Assembly: GCA_002270295.1 (NCBI GenBank)
Contig: NISF01000007.1
Span: 248,540-312,539, forward strand
DNA: 64,000 nt
DNA from: Enterobacter sp. 10-1
GTDB taxonomy: Bacteria > Pseudomonadota > Gammaproteobacteria > Enterobacterales > Enterobacteriaceae
Reading direction: 5' to 3'
In this document: positions 1 through 10,894 of the stretch, piece by piece
Position numbering within the stretch: the stretch's first letter is position 1
How the letters are laid out: each line of letters opens with the position of its first letter
The notes under the pieces: model-generated
Databases searched by the model: none
What the model was told of the DNA's origin: nothing
What the model saw: only the letters and a program-made list of their open reading frames with translations
Made by a program: the position numbers and the translations under genes

Positions 1-1034
1 AGCAGGATAACCAGGTCGAAACGGTACTCGTCGATCAGCGCCTGGACGAAGGGATGCTCGCGGCCTTCATACTTCAGACAAAATGCCTGGGTACTGACGA
101 AATCGGTATCGATGAACGCCACTTTATTGGCATATTTCACAGCGAAATCAATGTACTGAGCGTGTCCGAGCGCAATTTTATCATAGTCAGAATACTGCAG
201 CGCCATCTCGTCGCCGCCCAGATGCGAGAAGACGTAGTCCCGACCGTACTCCCAGGCGCTGGTGGTATTGAAGATGTTGGCCAGCTTATTGACCAGCGTC
301 GATTTACCGCTCGATTCGCCGCCGAGGATCGCCACCGTGCGCACGAAGAACGGCTTCACTTCGGTGGGGATATATTCCCAGTAGCGGAACGGGTTTTCAC
401 GAATCTGCCCGCCGCTGATGTTCATAAAGGTTCGCTTAGGATCGATCAGTACCGTTTCGATCCCCAGCTGCTCCAGATACTGCGGCGCGTCGGACTCTTC
501 TGAGGAATAGATCCAGTTTGGCTGAATGCCCTTCTCGTCCATAAAGGCGCGGATCCCTCGGCTCCAGACGTCCCAGCCGTGCGGATAAGGCTCCATCCCC
601 TCTTCATTAAAGGCGTGAATGCGGATGTTTTTCTGATACTTGAACGTTTGCAGCAGCCAGCGCAGACGGTCGGGCACCGTCGGCTGCTGCGACATGGCGC
701 TCTCTTCAAACAGCTGGCGGTCGCGGGTATCGTCATAGCCCATGATGATATGCAGCTCGTCTACCTGACTGCAGGCGCGCTGGATCAAATAGATATGGCC
801 GGTATGCAGCGGGTAAAACTTACCAAACACCACGCCGACGCTTTTCTGCCGACGCGGGAACTCAAGGCCGAGAAAGCGGTGCAGAGCTTCCAGCTTCTGC
901 GCGCTCGGGCTTTTAATTTTCGCATTCAGCAACTGGCTCAGATAGCCTTTGGTCATCCCGCTGGCTTCAGCCACCTGCTGCAGCGTGCAGCCTTTTTGCT
1001 TAATCGCGGTTTTGAGATAGTCGAACGATGACAC
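1..1034 (-). CDS. nadR: NadR: NAD repressor / NMN adenylyltransferase / ribosylnicotinamide kinase, partial
   Basis: NadR represses NAD biosynthesis and salvage genes, adenylates NMN, and phosphorylates nicotinamide riboside. The reading frame opens with a GTG at 1034 (V/M-SSFDYLKTAIKQKG), preceded by GGAGG-like sequence. An N-terminal Cro-type helix-turn-helix comes first (about residues 1-40). The nucleotidyltransferase motif VVFGKFYPLHTGH follows, then the kinase P-loop GGESSGKST in the last third. The gene runs off the left edge; about 345 codons are present against roughly 410 in E. coli, so the end of the kinase domain is missing. It lies downstream of radA and serB on the same strand, as in E. 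coli. Confidence is high from near-identity to the known protein. Confidence 0.97.
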   Translation of the reverse strand, partial: MSSFDYLKTAIKQKGCTLQQVAEASGMTKGYLSQLLNAKIKSPSAQKLEALHRFLGLEFPRRQKSVGVVFGKFYPLHTGHIYLIQRACSQVDELHIIMGYDDTRDRQLFEESAMSQQPTVPDRLRWLLQTFKYQKNIRIHAFNEEGMEPYPHGWDVWSRGIRAFMDEKGIQPNWIYSSEESDAPQYLEQLGIETVLIDPKRTFMNISGGQIRENPFRYWEYIPTEVKPFFVRTVAILGGESSGKSTLVNKLANIFNTTSAWEYGRDYVFSHLGGDEMALQYSDYDKIALGHAQYIDFAVKYANKVAFIDTDFVSTQAFCLKYEGREHPFVQALIDEYRFDLVIL

Positions 1035-1149
1035 AAGAGCCTCCTGCTTTAGCAATACTGAAAAAATATCCTGTGGGTTTCTGGTGGCAGGAAGGCGGCA
1101 AGCGAACGCCGCCAACACACCTGCCGCCGGAAAGACGACGGATATTTAA

Positions 1150-2532
1150 TTATAAGTCGTCAAAAACGCTTAGCGCATCCGCAAGCTTTTTCACGCCAAA
1201 GATTTGCATCCCTTCCGGTACTTTTTTCGGCACGTTGGCGGCCGGGACGATGGCGCGGCGGAACCCGTGCTTGGCCGCCTCGGAGATGCGCTCCTGGCCG
1301 CTGGGCACCGGGCGGATCTCGCCGGACAGGCCCACTTCGCCAAACACCACCAGATCGTGCGGCAGCGGACGATCCCGCAGGCTCGACACCATCGCCAGCA
1401 GCAGCGCGAGGTCCGCGCTGGTTTCCGCCACCTTCACCCCGCCAACGACGTTGACGAAGACGTCCTGGTCGGACATCTGCAGGCCGCCGTGACGGTGCAG
1501 CACCGCCAGCAGTATCGCCAGCCGGTTCTGCTCCAGCCCCACGGCCACCCGGCGCGGGTTGGACATCATCGAGTGATCGACCAGCGCCTGAATCTCCACC
1601 AGCAGCGGACGGGTGCCTTCCCAGACCACCATCACCGAACTACCGGAAGTGACCTCATCGCCGCGGCTGAGGAAAATAGCCGAAGGGTTGCTGATTTCGC
1701 GCAGCCCCTGCTCGGTCATCGCGAAGACCCCCAGCTCATTCACCGCACCGAAGCGGTTTTTATGGCTGCGCAGGGTGCGAAAGCGGGAATCGGCGTCGCC
1801 ATCCAGCAGTACCGAGCAGTCAATACAGTGTTCGAGCACCTTCGGCCCGGCCAGCGAGCCGTCTTTGGTGACGTGACCCACCATAACAATCGCCACGTCG
1901 CGGGTTTTCGCAAACCGCGTCAGGTAAGCGGCGGTCTCACGCACCTGGGCCACGCTGCCCGGCGAGGACTGGACGTCGGCCATATGCATCACCTGGATGG
2001 AGTCGATAACCATCAGCTGCGGCTTTTCTTCGTCGGCGATCTGGCAAATTTGCTCAATGCTGGTTTCGGAGAGCATGTTGAGATTGGCCGTTGGCAGCCC
2101 CAGACGATGCGCGCGCATCGCCACCTGCTGCAGCGACTCTTCCCCGGTGACGTACAGCGTTTTCATTCCTTCCGCCAGCCGGCACAGCGTCTGGAGCAGC
2201 AGCGTCGATTTCCCCGCACCCGGGCTGCCGCCAATCAGAATCGCGCTCCCCGGCACCACGCCGCCGCCAAGCACGCGGTCAAACTCTTTAAAGCCGGTGG
2301 AAAAGCGCGGCAGCGCCTCAAGGCTGATCTCCGACAGCTTTTGCACCTTCGACACGCCGGCATTACCGGCATAGCCCGTCAGGCGTTCGTTTCTCGCCAC
2401 CTGCGGCGAAGCGGCAATACGCACCTCGGTGATGGTATTCCAGGCATGGCAGGCGCTGCACTGCCCCTGCCAGCGGGGGTAATCCGCACCACATTCATTA
2501 CAGACAAATGCGCGTTTTGGAGCTTTCGCCAC
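1150..2532 (-). CDS. radA: RadA/Sms: DNA repair and recombination ATPase
   Basis: RadA drives branch migration of recombination intermediates in the cytoplasm, with RecA. At 460 residues it has the E. coli length. Seen in order: a C4 zinc finger (Cys11, Cys14, Cys25, Cys28), a Walker A loop GGSPGAGKST at about 101-110, the RadA-specific KNRFG motif near residue 260, and a Lon-protease-like C-terminal domain. It starts 9 bp after the serB stop on the same strand, so serB-radA are probably cotranscribed, with nadR 115 bp further on. Confidence 0.98.
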   Translation of the reverse strand: MAKAPKRAFVCNECGADYPRWQGQCSACHAWNTITEVRIAASPQVARNERLTGYAGNAGVSKVQKLSEISLEALPRFSTGFKEFDRVLGGGVVPGSAILIGGSPGAGKSTLLLQTLCRLAEGMKTLYVTGEESLQQVAMRAHRLGLPTANLNMLSETSIEQICQIADEEKPQLMVIDSIQVMHMADVQSSPGSVAQVRETAAYLTRFAKTRDVAIVMVGHVTKDGSLAGPKVLEHCIDCSVLLDGDADSRFRTLRSHKNRFGAVNELGVFAMTEQGLREISNPSAIFLSRGDEVTSGSSVMVVWEGTRPLLVEIQALVDHSMMSNPRRVAVGLEQNRLAILLAVLHRHGGLQMSDQDVFVNVVGGVKVAETSADLALLLAMVSSLRDRPLPHDLVVFGEVGLSGEIRPVPSGQERISEAAKHGFRRAIVPAANVPKKVPEGMQIFGVKKLADALSVFDDL

Positions 2533-2541
2533 GTTAACCTC

Positions 2542-3513
2542 TTACTTTTGGTTCATGCTGCCCGAGAGAATACAGAATACCCCCATCAGGTCAGCGTGGC
2601 GGATCGTTACTTCCGCCAGCTCGTTCACTTTCGGTTTCGCATGATAGGCGATACCGAGGCCCGCGGCCTTGATCATCGGCAGATCGTTGGCGCCGTCGCC
2701 GATCGCCACGGTTTGCGCCGGCGGAATTTCATATTTTTCCGCCAGCTTGCGCAGCGTCGCGGCTTTGTATTTAGCATCGACGATATCACCAATCACGTTG
2801 CCGGTTAGCCTGCCGTCCATGATTTCCAGCTCATTAGCGAACACGGCGTCAAGATGCAGCTTGTCGCGCAGGTATTCCGCAAAGAACGTGAAGCCGCCGG
2901 AGGCGATAGCCACCTTCCAGCCCAGCGCTTCCAGCTTCAGCACCAGCTGAGTCAGCCCCGGCATCAGCGGCAGCGCTTCACGCACCTGCAGCAAAATATT
3001 GGCATCGGCATCTTTCAGCGTCGCCACCCGCTGGCGCAGGCTGGCGGTAAAGTCCAGCTCACCGCGCATCGCGCGTTCGGTCACTTCCGATACCAGCTCG
3101 CCGGTTCCCGCGAGCTTCGCAATTTCATCGATACACTCAATCTGAATGGCGGTGGAGTCCATATCCATCACCAGCAGCCCCGGCGAGCGCAGGTGCGGGA
3201 TCTTACCCAGCGGCGCGACGTCCAGCCCGGCTTCGTGCGCCAGTCGGGTCGCGCGCAGGGTCAGAGAGCCGGCCAGACGAATAACCTGATAGTCTTCAAC
3301 GACCCAGGAGGCGACGATAACCAGCGCCGCGCCCAGCTCACGCTGCCAGTCCGTTAAACGGCGCTTATCAAGGCCCCGGCCGTAGAGCAGCCAGCCGCTG
3401 CGTCCGGCATGATAATCCAGCGGCATGACCTCATCACCGCTCAGCGAAAGCGGTAATCCAGGCCACAGGGAAACATCTTCGGGCAGATCGCACCAGGTCA
3501 AACTGTTTGGCAT
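2542..3513 (-). CDS. serB: SerB: phosphoserine phosphatase
   Basis: SerB catalyses the last step of L-serine synthesis, hydrolysing O-phospho-L-serine; it is a cytosolic HAD-superfamily enzyme. The HAD nucleophile motif VMDMDSTAIQ is in the middle of the protein. The motif IASGGFTFF and the late metal-binding motif GDGANDLPMI follow. An in-frame ATG lies seven codons upstream (3534). I chose 3513 because MPN-LTWCDLPEDVSLWPG matches the E. coli N-terminus and a GGAG box lies about 6 bp before it. The resulting length is 323 aa. The gene is divergent from smp across about 100 bp. Confidence 0.97.
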   Translation of the reverse strand: MPNSLTWCDLPEDVSLWPGLPLSLSGDEVMPLDYHAGRSGWLLYGRGLDKRRLTDWQRELGAALVIVASWVVEDYQVIRLAGSLTLRATRLAHEAGLDVAPLGKIPHLRSPGLLVMDMDSTAIQIECIDEIAKLAGTGELVSEVTERAMRGELDFTASLRQRVATLKDADANILLQVREALPLMPGLTQLVLKLEALGWKVAIASGGFTFFAEYLRDKLHLDAVFANELEIMDGRLTGNVIGDIVDAKYKAATLRKLAEKYEIPPAQTVAIGDGANDLPMIKAAGLGIAYHAKPKVNELAEVTIRHADLMGVFCILSGSMNQK

Positions 3514-3616
3514 TACGGCTCCAGATTTCTTCATTCAGGCGAGGAAAATAACGCATGAGGCTACCTTGTAACCAGCGCTTCTGGCAACATTAAGCTGCAA
3601 ATATTAAAGGTGGAAT

Positions 3617-4264
3617 ATGGTACGCGCAAAACTGAAATTCCGACTGCATCGCGCCGTCATCGTTCTGATCTGTCTGGCGCTTCTCGTCGCCCTGATGCAG
3701 GGAGCCTCGTGGTTCAGCCAGAACAGCCAAAAACAGCGTAACCCGCAGCTGGAAGAACTGGCACGCACGCTTGCCCAGCAGGTTTCGCTAAATCTTGCGC
3801 CGATGATGCGCAGCGAAACGCCCGATGAGAAGCGCATCAGTCAGCTGCTGGAGCAGCTTACGCAACGCAGCCGCATCCTGGATGCCGGCGTCTATGACGA
3901 CCAGGGCGACCTGGTGGCGCGCTCCGGCGAAGGCGTCAACGTCCGCGACAGGCTCGCCCTCGACGGTAAAAAGGCCGGCGGCTACTTTAATCAGCAAATC
4001 GTCGAACCTATCCAGGGGAAAAACGGTCCGCTCGGCTACCTGCGCCTGACGCTGGATACCCATACGTTAGCGACCGAGGCAAAACAGGTGGATAATACCA
4101 CCAATATTCTCCGCCTGATGCTGCTGCTGTCGCTGGCTATTGGCGTCGTGCTGACCCGCACCCTGCTGCAGGGTAAACGCACCCGCTGGCAGCAGTCGCC
4201 ATTCCTGCTTACCGCCAATAAGCCGGTGGAAGATGAAGAAGAAGATAAAAAAGGAACCCCCTGA
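3617..4264 (+). CDS. ytjB: Smp (YtjB): inner-membrane protein next to serB
   Basis: This is a 215-residue membrane protein of the SMP family, named for its place beside serB. One hydrophobic segment lies at about residues 14-32 and a second at about 160-180, with a polar, charged domain of some 130 residues between them that is probably periplasmic. The C-terminus is acidic and lysine-rich. The stop codon overlaps the lplA start (TGATG), so translation of the two is likely coupled. Identity is firm from the match to E. coli YtjB/Smp. The molecular role is not established. Confidence 0.93.
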   Translation: MVRAKLKFRLHRAVIVLICLALLVALMQGASWFSQNSQKQRNPQLEELARTLAQQVSLNLAPMMRSETPDEKRISQLLEQLTQRSRILDAGVYDDQGDLVARSGEGVNVRDRLALDGKKAGGYFNQQIVEPIQGKNGPLGYLRLTLDTHTLATEAKQVDNTTNILRLMLLLSLAIGVVLTRTLLQGKRTRWQQSPFLLTANKPVEDEEEDKKGTP

Positions 4265-5280
4265 TGCCGACGCTACGCCTGCTGCTCTCCGACTCCTACG
4301 ATCCGTGGTTCAACCTCGCGGTTGAGGAGTCTATTTTCCGCCAGATGCCGGCAACCCAGAGAGTGCTGTTCCTGTGGCGCAACGCCGATACGGTGGTTAT
4401 TGGCCGGGCGCAAAACCCGTGGAAAGAGTGCAACACCCGCCGGATGGAGGAGGACAACGTGCGTCTGGCCCGCCGCAGCAGCGGCGGCGGCGCCGTTTTT
4501 CACGATCTGGGCAACACCTGCTTTACCTTTATGGCGGGCAAGCCCGAGTACGATAAAACCGTCTCCACGCGTATCGTCCTCGAGGCGCTTAACGCGCTGG
4601 GCGTCGCGGCGGAAGCCTCCGGGCGCAACGATCTGGTGGTGAAAACCGCCGAAGGCGATCGCAAGGTCTCCGGCTCCGCCTACCGTGAAACGATGGATCG
4701 CGGCTTTCATCACGGCACGCTGCTGCTGAACGCCGATTTAAGCCGTCTCGCCAACTACCTCAATCCGGACCAAAAAAAGCTGCAGGCCAAGGGGATAACC
4801 TCGGTACGCGGCCGGGTTGCCAATCTGGTGGAGCTGCTGCCTGGCATTACGCACCGTCAGGTTTGCGCCGCCATTGAAGAGGCTTTTTTCAAACATTACG
4901 GCGAGCGCGTGGAAGCCGAAGTCATTTCGCCGGATAAAACCCCCGATCTGCCGAACTTTGCCGAAACCTTCGCTCGCCAGAGCAGCTGGGAGTGGAATTT
5001 TGGCCAGGCGCCGGCCTTCTCTCACCTGCTGGATGAGCGCTTTCGCTGGGGAGGCGTCGAGCTGCATTTTGACGTCGAGAAGGGGCATATCACCCGCACG
5101 CAGGTGTTTACCGACAGCCTGAACCCGGCGCCGCTGGAAGCGCTGGCCGCGCGGCTGCAGGGCTGTGCGTATCGCGCCGAGGCGCTGCAGCAGGCGTGCG
5201 AGGCGTTACGGGTCGATTTCCCCGAGCAGGAACAGGAGCTAGGTGAGCTGTCCGCATGGATAGCGGGTGCGGTGCGCTAA
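4264..5280 (+). CDS. lplA: LplA: lipoate-protein ligase A
   Basis: LplA activates free lipoate with ATP and attaches it to the lipoyl domains of pyruvate and 2-oxoglutarate dehydrogenases and the glycine cleavage H protein. It is 338 residues, the E. coli length. The lipoate/ATP loop [12 protein letters not shown] is at residues 70-81 and the catalytic lysine region [12 protein letters not shown] at about 131-142 (Lys134). A C-terminal accessory domain follows. The gene overlaps smp by one base. It is convergent with deoD; in E. coli yjjJ lies between them, but it is absent here. Confidence 0.98.
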   Translation: MPTLRLLLSDSYDPWFNLAVEESIFRQMPATQRVLFLWRNADTVVIGRAQNPWKECNTRRMEEDNVRLARRSSGGGAVFHDLGNTCFTFMAGKPEYDKTVSTRIVLEALNALGVAAEASGRNDLVVKTAEGDRKVSGSAYRETMDRGFHHGTLLLNADLSRLANYLNPDQKKLQAKGITSVRGRVANLVELLPGITHRQVCAAIEEAFFKHYGERVEAEVISPDKTPDLPNFAETFARQSSWEWNFGQAPAFSHLLDERFRWGGVELHFDVEKGHITRTQVFTDSLNPAPLEALAARLQGCAYRAEALQQACEALRVDFPEQEQELGELSAWIAGAVR

Positions 5281-5281
5281 T

Positions 5282-5354
5282 GGCCGGAGGTTGGCATCCG
5301 GCCGCGGCGTTCGTGCCTTAGCCGGAAACTGCGGCCCTCCCCGCATCGGGGGAG
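5282..5354. terminator. Convergent lplA/deoD hairpins
   Basis: Two inverted repeats fill the 85-bp gap between the convergent genes. The first is GGCCGGA / TCCGGCC (5282-5288 and 5297-5303). The second is a longer stem centred near 5345 (CTCCCCG / CGGGGGAG with flanking GCGGC/GCCGC). Neither has a clear T tract, so termination is plausible but not proven. The first resembles a REP-type palindrome. Confidence 0.45.
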
Positions 5355-5365
5355 AGCCGCTCATC

Positions 5366-6085
5366 TTACTCTTGATCGCCCAGCAGAACGGATTCCAGCG
5401 CGATTTTGATCATATCGTTGAAGGTGGTCTGACGCTCGGCAGCGGTGGTCTGCTCGTGCGTACGGATATGATCGGACACGGTACAGATGGTCAGCGCTTT
5501 TGCACCGAACTCCGCCGCCACGCCGTAGATACCGGCCGCTTCCATTTCCACGCCCAGAATGCCGTATTTTTCCATCACGTCAAACATGGACGGGTCCGGC
5601 GTATAGAACAGATCGGCGGAGAAGATGTTACCGACGCGCGCGTCAACGCCCAGCGCTTTCGCGGCATCAACGGCGTTGCGCACCATGCCGAAGTCAGCAA
5701 TAGCGGCAAAGTCATGGTCTTTAAAACGCAGACGGTTCACTTTGGAATCGGTGCAGGCGCCCATACCGATAACCACGTCACGCAGCTTCACGTCAGCGCG
5801 TACCGCGCCGCAGGAACCGACGCGAATGATTTTCTTCACGCCGAAATCGGTGATCAGCTCTTTGGTATAGATGGAGCAGGATGGGATACCCATACCGTGG
5901 CCCATAACGGAGATTTTGCGGCCTTTGTAGGTCCCGGTGAAGCCCAGCATGCCGCGCACGTTGTTAACTTCACGCACATCTTCAAGGAAGGTTTCCGCAA
6001 TGTGCTTCGCGCGCAGCGGGTCGCCCGGCATCAGAACAACATCAGCGAAATCACCCATCTCGGCGTTAATATGTGGAGTTGCCAT
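5366..6085 (-). CDS. deoD: DeoD: purine nucleoside phosphorylase
   Basis: DeoD phosphorolyses purine (deoxy)nucleosides to the base and (deoxy)ribose 1-phosphate. It is a hexameric cytosolic enzyme. It has 239 residues from the second of two adjacent ATG codons (6085), which gives the E. coli N-terminus [15 protein letters not shown] and better spacing from the AAGGA box. The phosphate-binding segment MPGDPLRAK, the RVGSCGA motif and the C-terminal EMEAAGIY and TVSDHI motifs are all present. It is the last gene of the deoCABD operon, 57 bp after deoB. Confidence 0.98.
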   Translation of the reverse strand: MATPHINAEMGDFADVVLMPGDPLRAKHIAETFLEDVREVNNVRGMLGFTGTYKGRKISVMGHGMGIPSCSIYTKELITDFGVKKIIRVGSCGAVRADVKLRDVVIGMGACTDSKVNRLRFKDHDFAAIADFGMVRNAVDAAKALGVDARVGNIFSADLFYTPDPSMFDVMEKYGILGVEMEAAGIYGVAAEFGAKALTICTVSDHIRTHEQTTAAERQTTFNDMIKIALESVLLGDQE

Positions 6086-6142
6086 CATTTTATCCTTTTA
6101 TATTTAAATGCATGAAGGGCGGGAAGTTCCCGCCCAAATCCA

Positions 6143-7402
<1,260 letters not shown>

Positions 7403-7418
7403 TCAGATCAGTATACAG

Positions 7419-8741
7419 CTATTCAGTAATGCGACGATAGACCGTCGGCGTTTCTTTCGGTGCGGTATCGTCCAGTTTAATTGCCGCTTTCACGGCTTTG
7501 GCGGCGTCCTGCCAGCTGGATTCATCTTTCGCATGAATCACCGCCAGCGGCCGCTGCCCGTCAACGCTATCGCCCAGGCGAGCCATATCGGTAAAGCCGA
7601 CGCTATAGTCAATCGGGTCGGATGCCTGGCGACGGCCGCCGCCCATCGACACCACCGCCATACCCAGCGCCCGGGTGTCCATTTCAGCGACAAAGCCTTC
7701 GCCATCAGCGTAGACCGCTTTGCTCAACATCGCGGTCGGCAGATATTTATCATAGTTTTCAACGAAATCGTTCGGGCCTTTCTGCGCAGCTACCATTCGG
7801 CCAAAGACCTCGGCCGCTTTACCGTTATCCAGCACCGCCTGCAGCTTCGCCCGCGCGTCGGCGTCGTCCTGGGCCAGCTTGCCGGAAATCAGCATTTCGA
7901 CGCACAGCGCCATCGTCACGTCAAACAGACGCGGATTGCGGTATTCGCCGGTCAGGAACTGCACCGCTTCGCGGACCTCCACGGCGTTACCGGCGCTGGA
8001 AGCCAGCACCTGATTCATATCGGTCAGCAGCGCGGTGGTACGCACGCCCGCGCCGTTGGAGACACCAACGATCGCTTCGGCCAGCGCCGCAGAGAGCTCG
8101 TAGGTAGGCATAAAGGCGCCGCTGCCGACTTTCACGTCCATCACCAGCGCATCCAGGCCTTCAGCCAGCTTTTTCGCCAGAATAGAGGCGGTGATCAGCG
8201 GAATCGAGTCCACCGTAGCGGTAATATCGCGGGTGGCGTAGAAGCGCTTGTCGGCAGGCGCCAGCGAGCTGGTCTGTCCGATGATAGCCACGCCGACATC
8301 CTTAATGATGTCGCGGAAACGGCCGTCATCCGGGAAAATATCGAAGCCTGGGATCGCTTCCAGCTTGTCGAGCGTTCCGCCGGTATGCCCCAGTCCACGA
8401 CCGGAGATCATCGGCACATAGCCGCCGCATGCGGCGACCATCGGGCCAAGCATCAGCGACGTGACGTCGCCCACGCCGCCGGTGGAGTGCTTATCCACGA
8501 TCGGCCCGTTAAGATTGAGGCTTTTCCAGTTCAGTACGGTTCCTGAATCCCGCATCGCCATCGTCAGCGAAACGCGTTCTGGCATAGTCATATCGTGGAA
8601 AAAAATGGTCATCGCCAGCGCGGCTATCTGCCCTTCGGAAACGGTATTATCGCGAATACCGTTGATGAAAAAGCGAATTTCATCATCGCTCAGCGCGTGA
8701 CCATCACGTTTTTTACGAATAATTTCTTGTGCGAGAAACAA
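7419..8741 (-). CDS. deoA: DeoA: thymidine phosphorylase
   Basis: DeoA phosphorolyses thymidine and deoxyuridine. The frame extends further upstream, but I place the start at a TTG at 8741. This gives 440 residues and the N-terminus (M)[13 protein letters not shown], matching E. coli DeoA, which also uses TTG. An AGGGGG box lies about 5 bp before it. The phosphate loop KHSTGGVGD (84-92) and the signature [14 protein letters not shown] (113-126) are intact. The 156 bp between deoC and deoA contain GC-rich inverted repeats but no gene. The rare start codon probably limits translation. Confidence 0.97.
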   Translation of the reverse strand: MFLAQEIIRKKRDGHALSDDEIRFFINGIRDNTVSEGQIAALAMTIFFHDMTMPERVSLTMAMRDSGTVLNWKSLNLNGPIVDKHSTGGVGDVTSLMLGPMVAACGGYVPMISGRGLGHTGGTLDKLEAIPGFDIFPDDGRFRDIIKDVGVAIIGQTSSLAPADKRFYATRDITATVDSIPLITASILAKKLAEGLDALVMDVKVGSGAFMPTYELSAALAEAIVGVSNGAGVRTTALLTDMNQVLASSAGNAVEVREAVQFLTGEYRNPRLFDVTMALCVEMLISGKLAQDDADARAKLQAVLDNGKAAEVFGRMVAAQKGPNDFVENYDKYLPTAMLSKAVYADGEGFVAEMDTRALGMAVVSMGGGRRQASDPIDYSVGFTDMARLGDSVDGQRPLAVIHAKDESSWQDAAKAVKAAIKLDDTAPKETPTVYRRITE

Positions 8742-8897
8742 GGTAACCCCCTGAGGAATAAGGTCAAACACGACGGGCGGCGTTATCTGCGCCCGTGCTA
8801 AAATCCTGAAGCCCGGCCGCACCTCGCGGCGCCGGGGATCTCCCGGCGTCGGCGCTGCCGCGCCTCGTCCGGGATACGGTTATGTCACCGTTACGTC

Positions 8898-9677
8898 TTA
8901 GTAGCTGCTGGCGCTCTTACCGTCGCCGTGACCCAGCGCTTTCAGCAGGCTAGCCAGCAGGCTTGACGCGCCAAAACGGTAGTGACGCGAGTCAGCCCAC
9001 TGTGCGCCGAACAGCTTATCGGCAATCGCCAGGAACTGCTGTGCGTCTTCCGCGCTGCGTACGCCGCCCGCTGGCTTAAAGCCTACGGTTTCCTGTACGC
9101 CCATATCGCGGATAACTTCCAGCATGATGCGCGCGCTTTCAGGCGTGGCGTTTACCGGCACTTTCCCCGTCGAGGTTTTGATGAAATCCGCGCCCGCTTT
9201 GATCGCGATTTCGGAGGCTTTGCGGATCAGCGCTTCTTCTTTCAGCTCGCCGGTTTCGATGATCACTTTGAGCAGAACGTTAGCCGCCGCACAGGCCTCT
9301 TTGCAGGCTTTAACCAGGTCGAATCCAACCTGCTCATTGCCGGCAATCAGCGCCCGGTACGGGAATACCACGTCAACTTCATCGGCGCCGTAGGCGATCG
9401 CGGCGCGGGTTTCCGCCAGGGCGATATCGATATCGTCATTACCGTGCGGGAAGTTGGTCACCGTGGCGATATGGATATCCGGAGTGCCTTGCTCTTTCAA
9501 GGTTTTACGAGCAATCGGAATAAAGCGAGGGTAGATGCAGATAGCGGCCGTGTTACCTACCGGCGTTTTTGCCTGATGACACAGCGCAATCACCTTCTCA
9601 TTGGTGTCGTCGTCATTCAGGGTGGTCAGGTCCATCAGTTTCAATGCGCGCAGGCTGCTTGCAGATAAATCAGTCAT
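8898..9677 (-). CDS. deoC: DeoC: deoxyribose-phosphate aldolase
   Basis: DeoC cleaves 2-deoxyribose 5-phosphate to acetaldehyde and glyceraldehyde 3-phosphate, the exit of the deo pathway into central metabolism. The start at 9677 gives 259 residues beginning [20 protein letters not shown], as in E. coli; an upstream in-frame ATG at 9719 lies inside the promoter region and is rejected. The Schiff-base lysine is Lys167 in [11 protein letters not shown]. Asp102 and the GFKPAGGVR lysine complete the proton relay. It is the first gene of the operon, directly downstream of the deo promoters. Confidence 0.98.
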   Translation of the reverse strand: MTDLSASSLRALKLMDLTTLNDDDTNEKVIALCHQAKTPVGNTAAICIYPRFIPIARKTLKEQGTPDIHIATVTNFPHGNDDIDIALAETRAAIAYGADEVDVVFPYRALIAGNEQVGFDLVKACKEACAAANVLLKVIIETGELKEEALIRKASEIAIKAGADFIKTSTGKVPVNATPESARIMLEVIRDMGVQETVGFKPAGGVRSAEDAQQFLAIADKLFGAQWADSRHYRFGASSLLASLLKALGHGDGKSASSY

Positions 9678-9729
9678 TTCATACTCCGACGGCTTATTGC
9701 CGGTTGAATAGTTTGTCACCTTGCGAGTC

Positions 9730-9831
9730 TGTTACTATTGTAACATCACCTCGCCGCTACACTTCGACATCCATCACAGTTAATGAAAACTAATTACTAA
9801 CTTGCATAACCATAATGAGATGTAAATCACA
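9730..9831 (-). promoter_or_regulatory. deoP2: DeoR operator on the -10 box plus two CRP sites
   Basis: Read leftward, a TACAAT -10 box (9742-9737) sits inside a 16-bp operator with arms TGTTAC/GTAACA (9730-9745). This matches the known DeoR operator TGTTAGAATTCTAACA in form. Two CRP-like sites lie upstream: TTCGA-N6-TCACA (9763-9778) and TGAGA-N6-TCACA (9816-9831). Their centres are 53 bp apart, and the nearer centre lies about 40 bp from a start near 9730. This is the deoP2 geometry in E. coli, where CytR binds between two CRP dimers. Binding is inferred, not shown. Confidence 0.82.
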
Positions 9832-9905
9832 TAAAAATGCCAGTACTCACCATCTCAGCGACAAGTTTTCTTTAAGCATAATCAGAATTCCTCATCGTGC
9901 GATAA

Positions 9906-9941
9906 TGTTATTATTATAACATATCAGCGCTGAATAACTCG
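9906..9941 (-). promoter_or_regulatory. deoP1: perfect -10 box inside a second DeoR operator
   Basis: A second 16-bp operator, arms TGTTAT/ATAACA (9906-9921), contains a perfect TATAAT -10 on the minus strand (9918-9913). The -35 region (about 9936-9941) is poor. It lies 176 bp upstream of the deoP2 operator. The pair fits the DeoR double-operator repression loop, but the spacing is much shorter than the roughly 600 bp known in E. coli. The remaining DNA up to yjjV (to 10114) is AT-rich and holds no gene that I can see. Confidence 0.72.
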
Positions 9942-10114
9942 ACCGCAGCGCGCACATATTGTGCTCAAGAAAGGTGAATTTATAGTTATCCATTGAAAAA
10001 TAGATACTTTATTTAACGTTAGGGAATGATGGAATTTTCACAAAAAAGGGGCGGTAGCGTACGTTTTGCCACGGCGGCGGCGGAGAGGACAGGTTTAGGC
10101 TGTTTAGCGAGGAT

Positions 10115-10894
10115 TTACAGCGTGCCGAACAACGCTTTGGTGTTGCTCAGAAGAGCGTGCGCGATAACATCAGCCGGCTCCTGGCGCAGCTCGCACAGCG
10201 TGGCAAAAACCCGAGCCGCCTGCTCCGGGCGATTTGGCTGTCCCTGAAAACCGTTTAGCGGCATATCCGGGGCATCCGTTTCCAGCAGCAGCGCCGATAG
10301 CGGCAGACGCGACATGACCTCGCGCGTTTTGCTGGCGCGGGGATAGGTGATGGTTCCGCCAACGCCAATTTTGTATCCTGACTGCACGAAACGCTCCGCC
10401 TGCTGAAGGCTGCCGGCAAAACCATGCACCACGCCGGTACGCGCCAGAGCATGCTTTTTCAGCAGCATCGCCAGCTTATCGTGCGTGCGTCGCGAATGGA
10501 GGATCACCGGCAAATCATAGCGTTTTGCCAGCCGCAGCTGCGCCTCAAGCAGCGCCTGCTGCCGATCAAACTGCGGGTCCTCGCGATAGAGATCGAGGCC
10601 AATTTCACCAATTGCCACCACCTTCGCGCTGCGCTGCTGCAGGCAGGCTTCAAGCCGCTGAAGGCTGCTCTCGTCATGACGCTCAATAACTATCGGATGC
10701 AAGCCCAGCGCGGCATACAGCGCATCATGCTGCGAGGCCAGGGCCAGCACGCGGGGAAAATTATCCGCCTCGGTGGCGGGGACAATAATCTGCGTCACGC
10801 CTTCACGCGCGGCCCGGGCAATGCTCTCCACTTCATCATGCGCAAACGGTGGAAAATCGAAATGACAGTGGGTATCAATAAATTGCAGCATCAC
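10115..10894 (-). CDS. yjjV: YjjV: TatD-family metal-dependent hydrolase
   Basis: This is a TatD-family metal-dependent hydrolase, probably a DNase or phosphodiesterase; the in vivo substrate is uncertain. The N-terminal metal motif FIDTHCHFDFPPF, VAIGEIGLDLYR in the middle, ILHSRRTHDK, and the C-terminal LLETDAPDMPL are intact. The GTG at 10894 gives 259 residues, the E. coli length, with an AGGA box 6 bp away. The next codon is an ATG that overlaps the yjjU stop as TGATG, so that start is also possible. It is cotranscribed with yjjU. Confidence 0.9.
   Translation of the reverse strand: MMLQFIDTHCHFDFPPFAHDEVESIARAAREGVTQIIVPATEADNFPRVLALASQHDALYAALGLHPIVIERHDESSLQRLEACLQQRSAKVVAIGEIGLDLYREDPQFDRQQALLEAQLRLAKRYDLPVILHSRRTHDKLAMLLKKHALARTGVVHGFAGSLQQAERFVQSGYKIGVGGTITYPRASKTREVMSRLPLSALLLETDAPDMPLNGFQGQPNRPEQAARVFATLCELRQEPADVIAHALLSNTKALFGTL

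Noticed and set aside
1204-2808. A 534-codon open frame on the plus strand opposite radA and the 3' end of serB
   Set aside because: It is the antisense shadow of strong conserved genes, rich in His, Arg and Gln, and has no recognisable domain.
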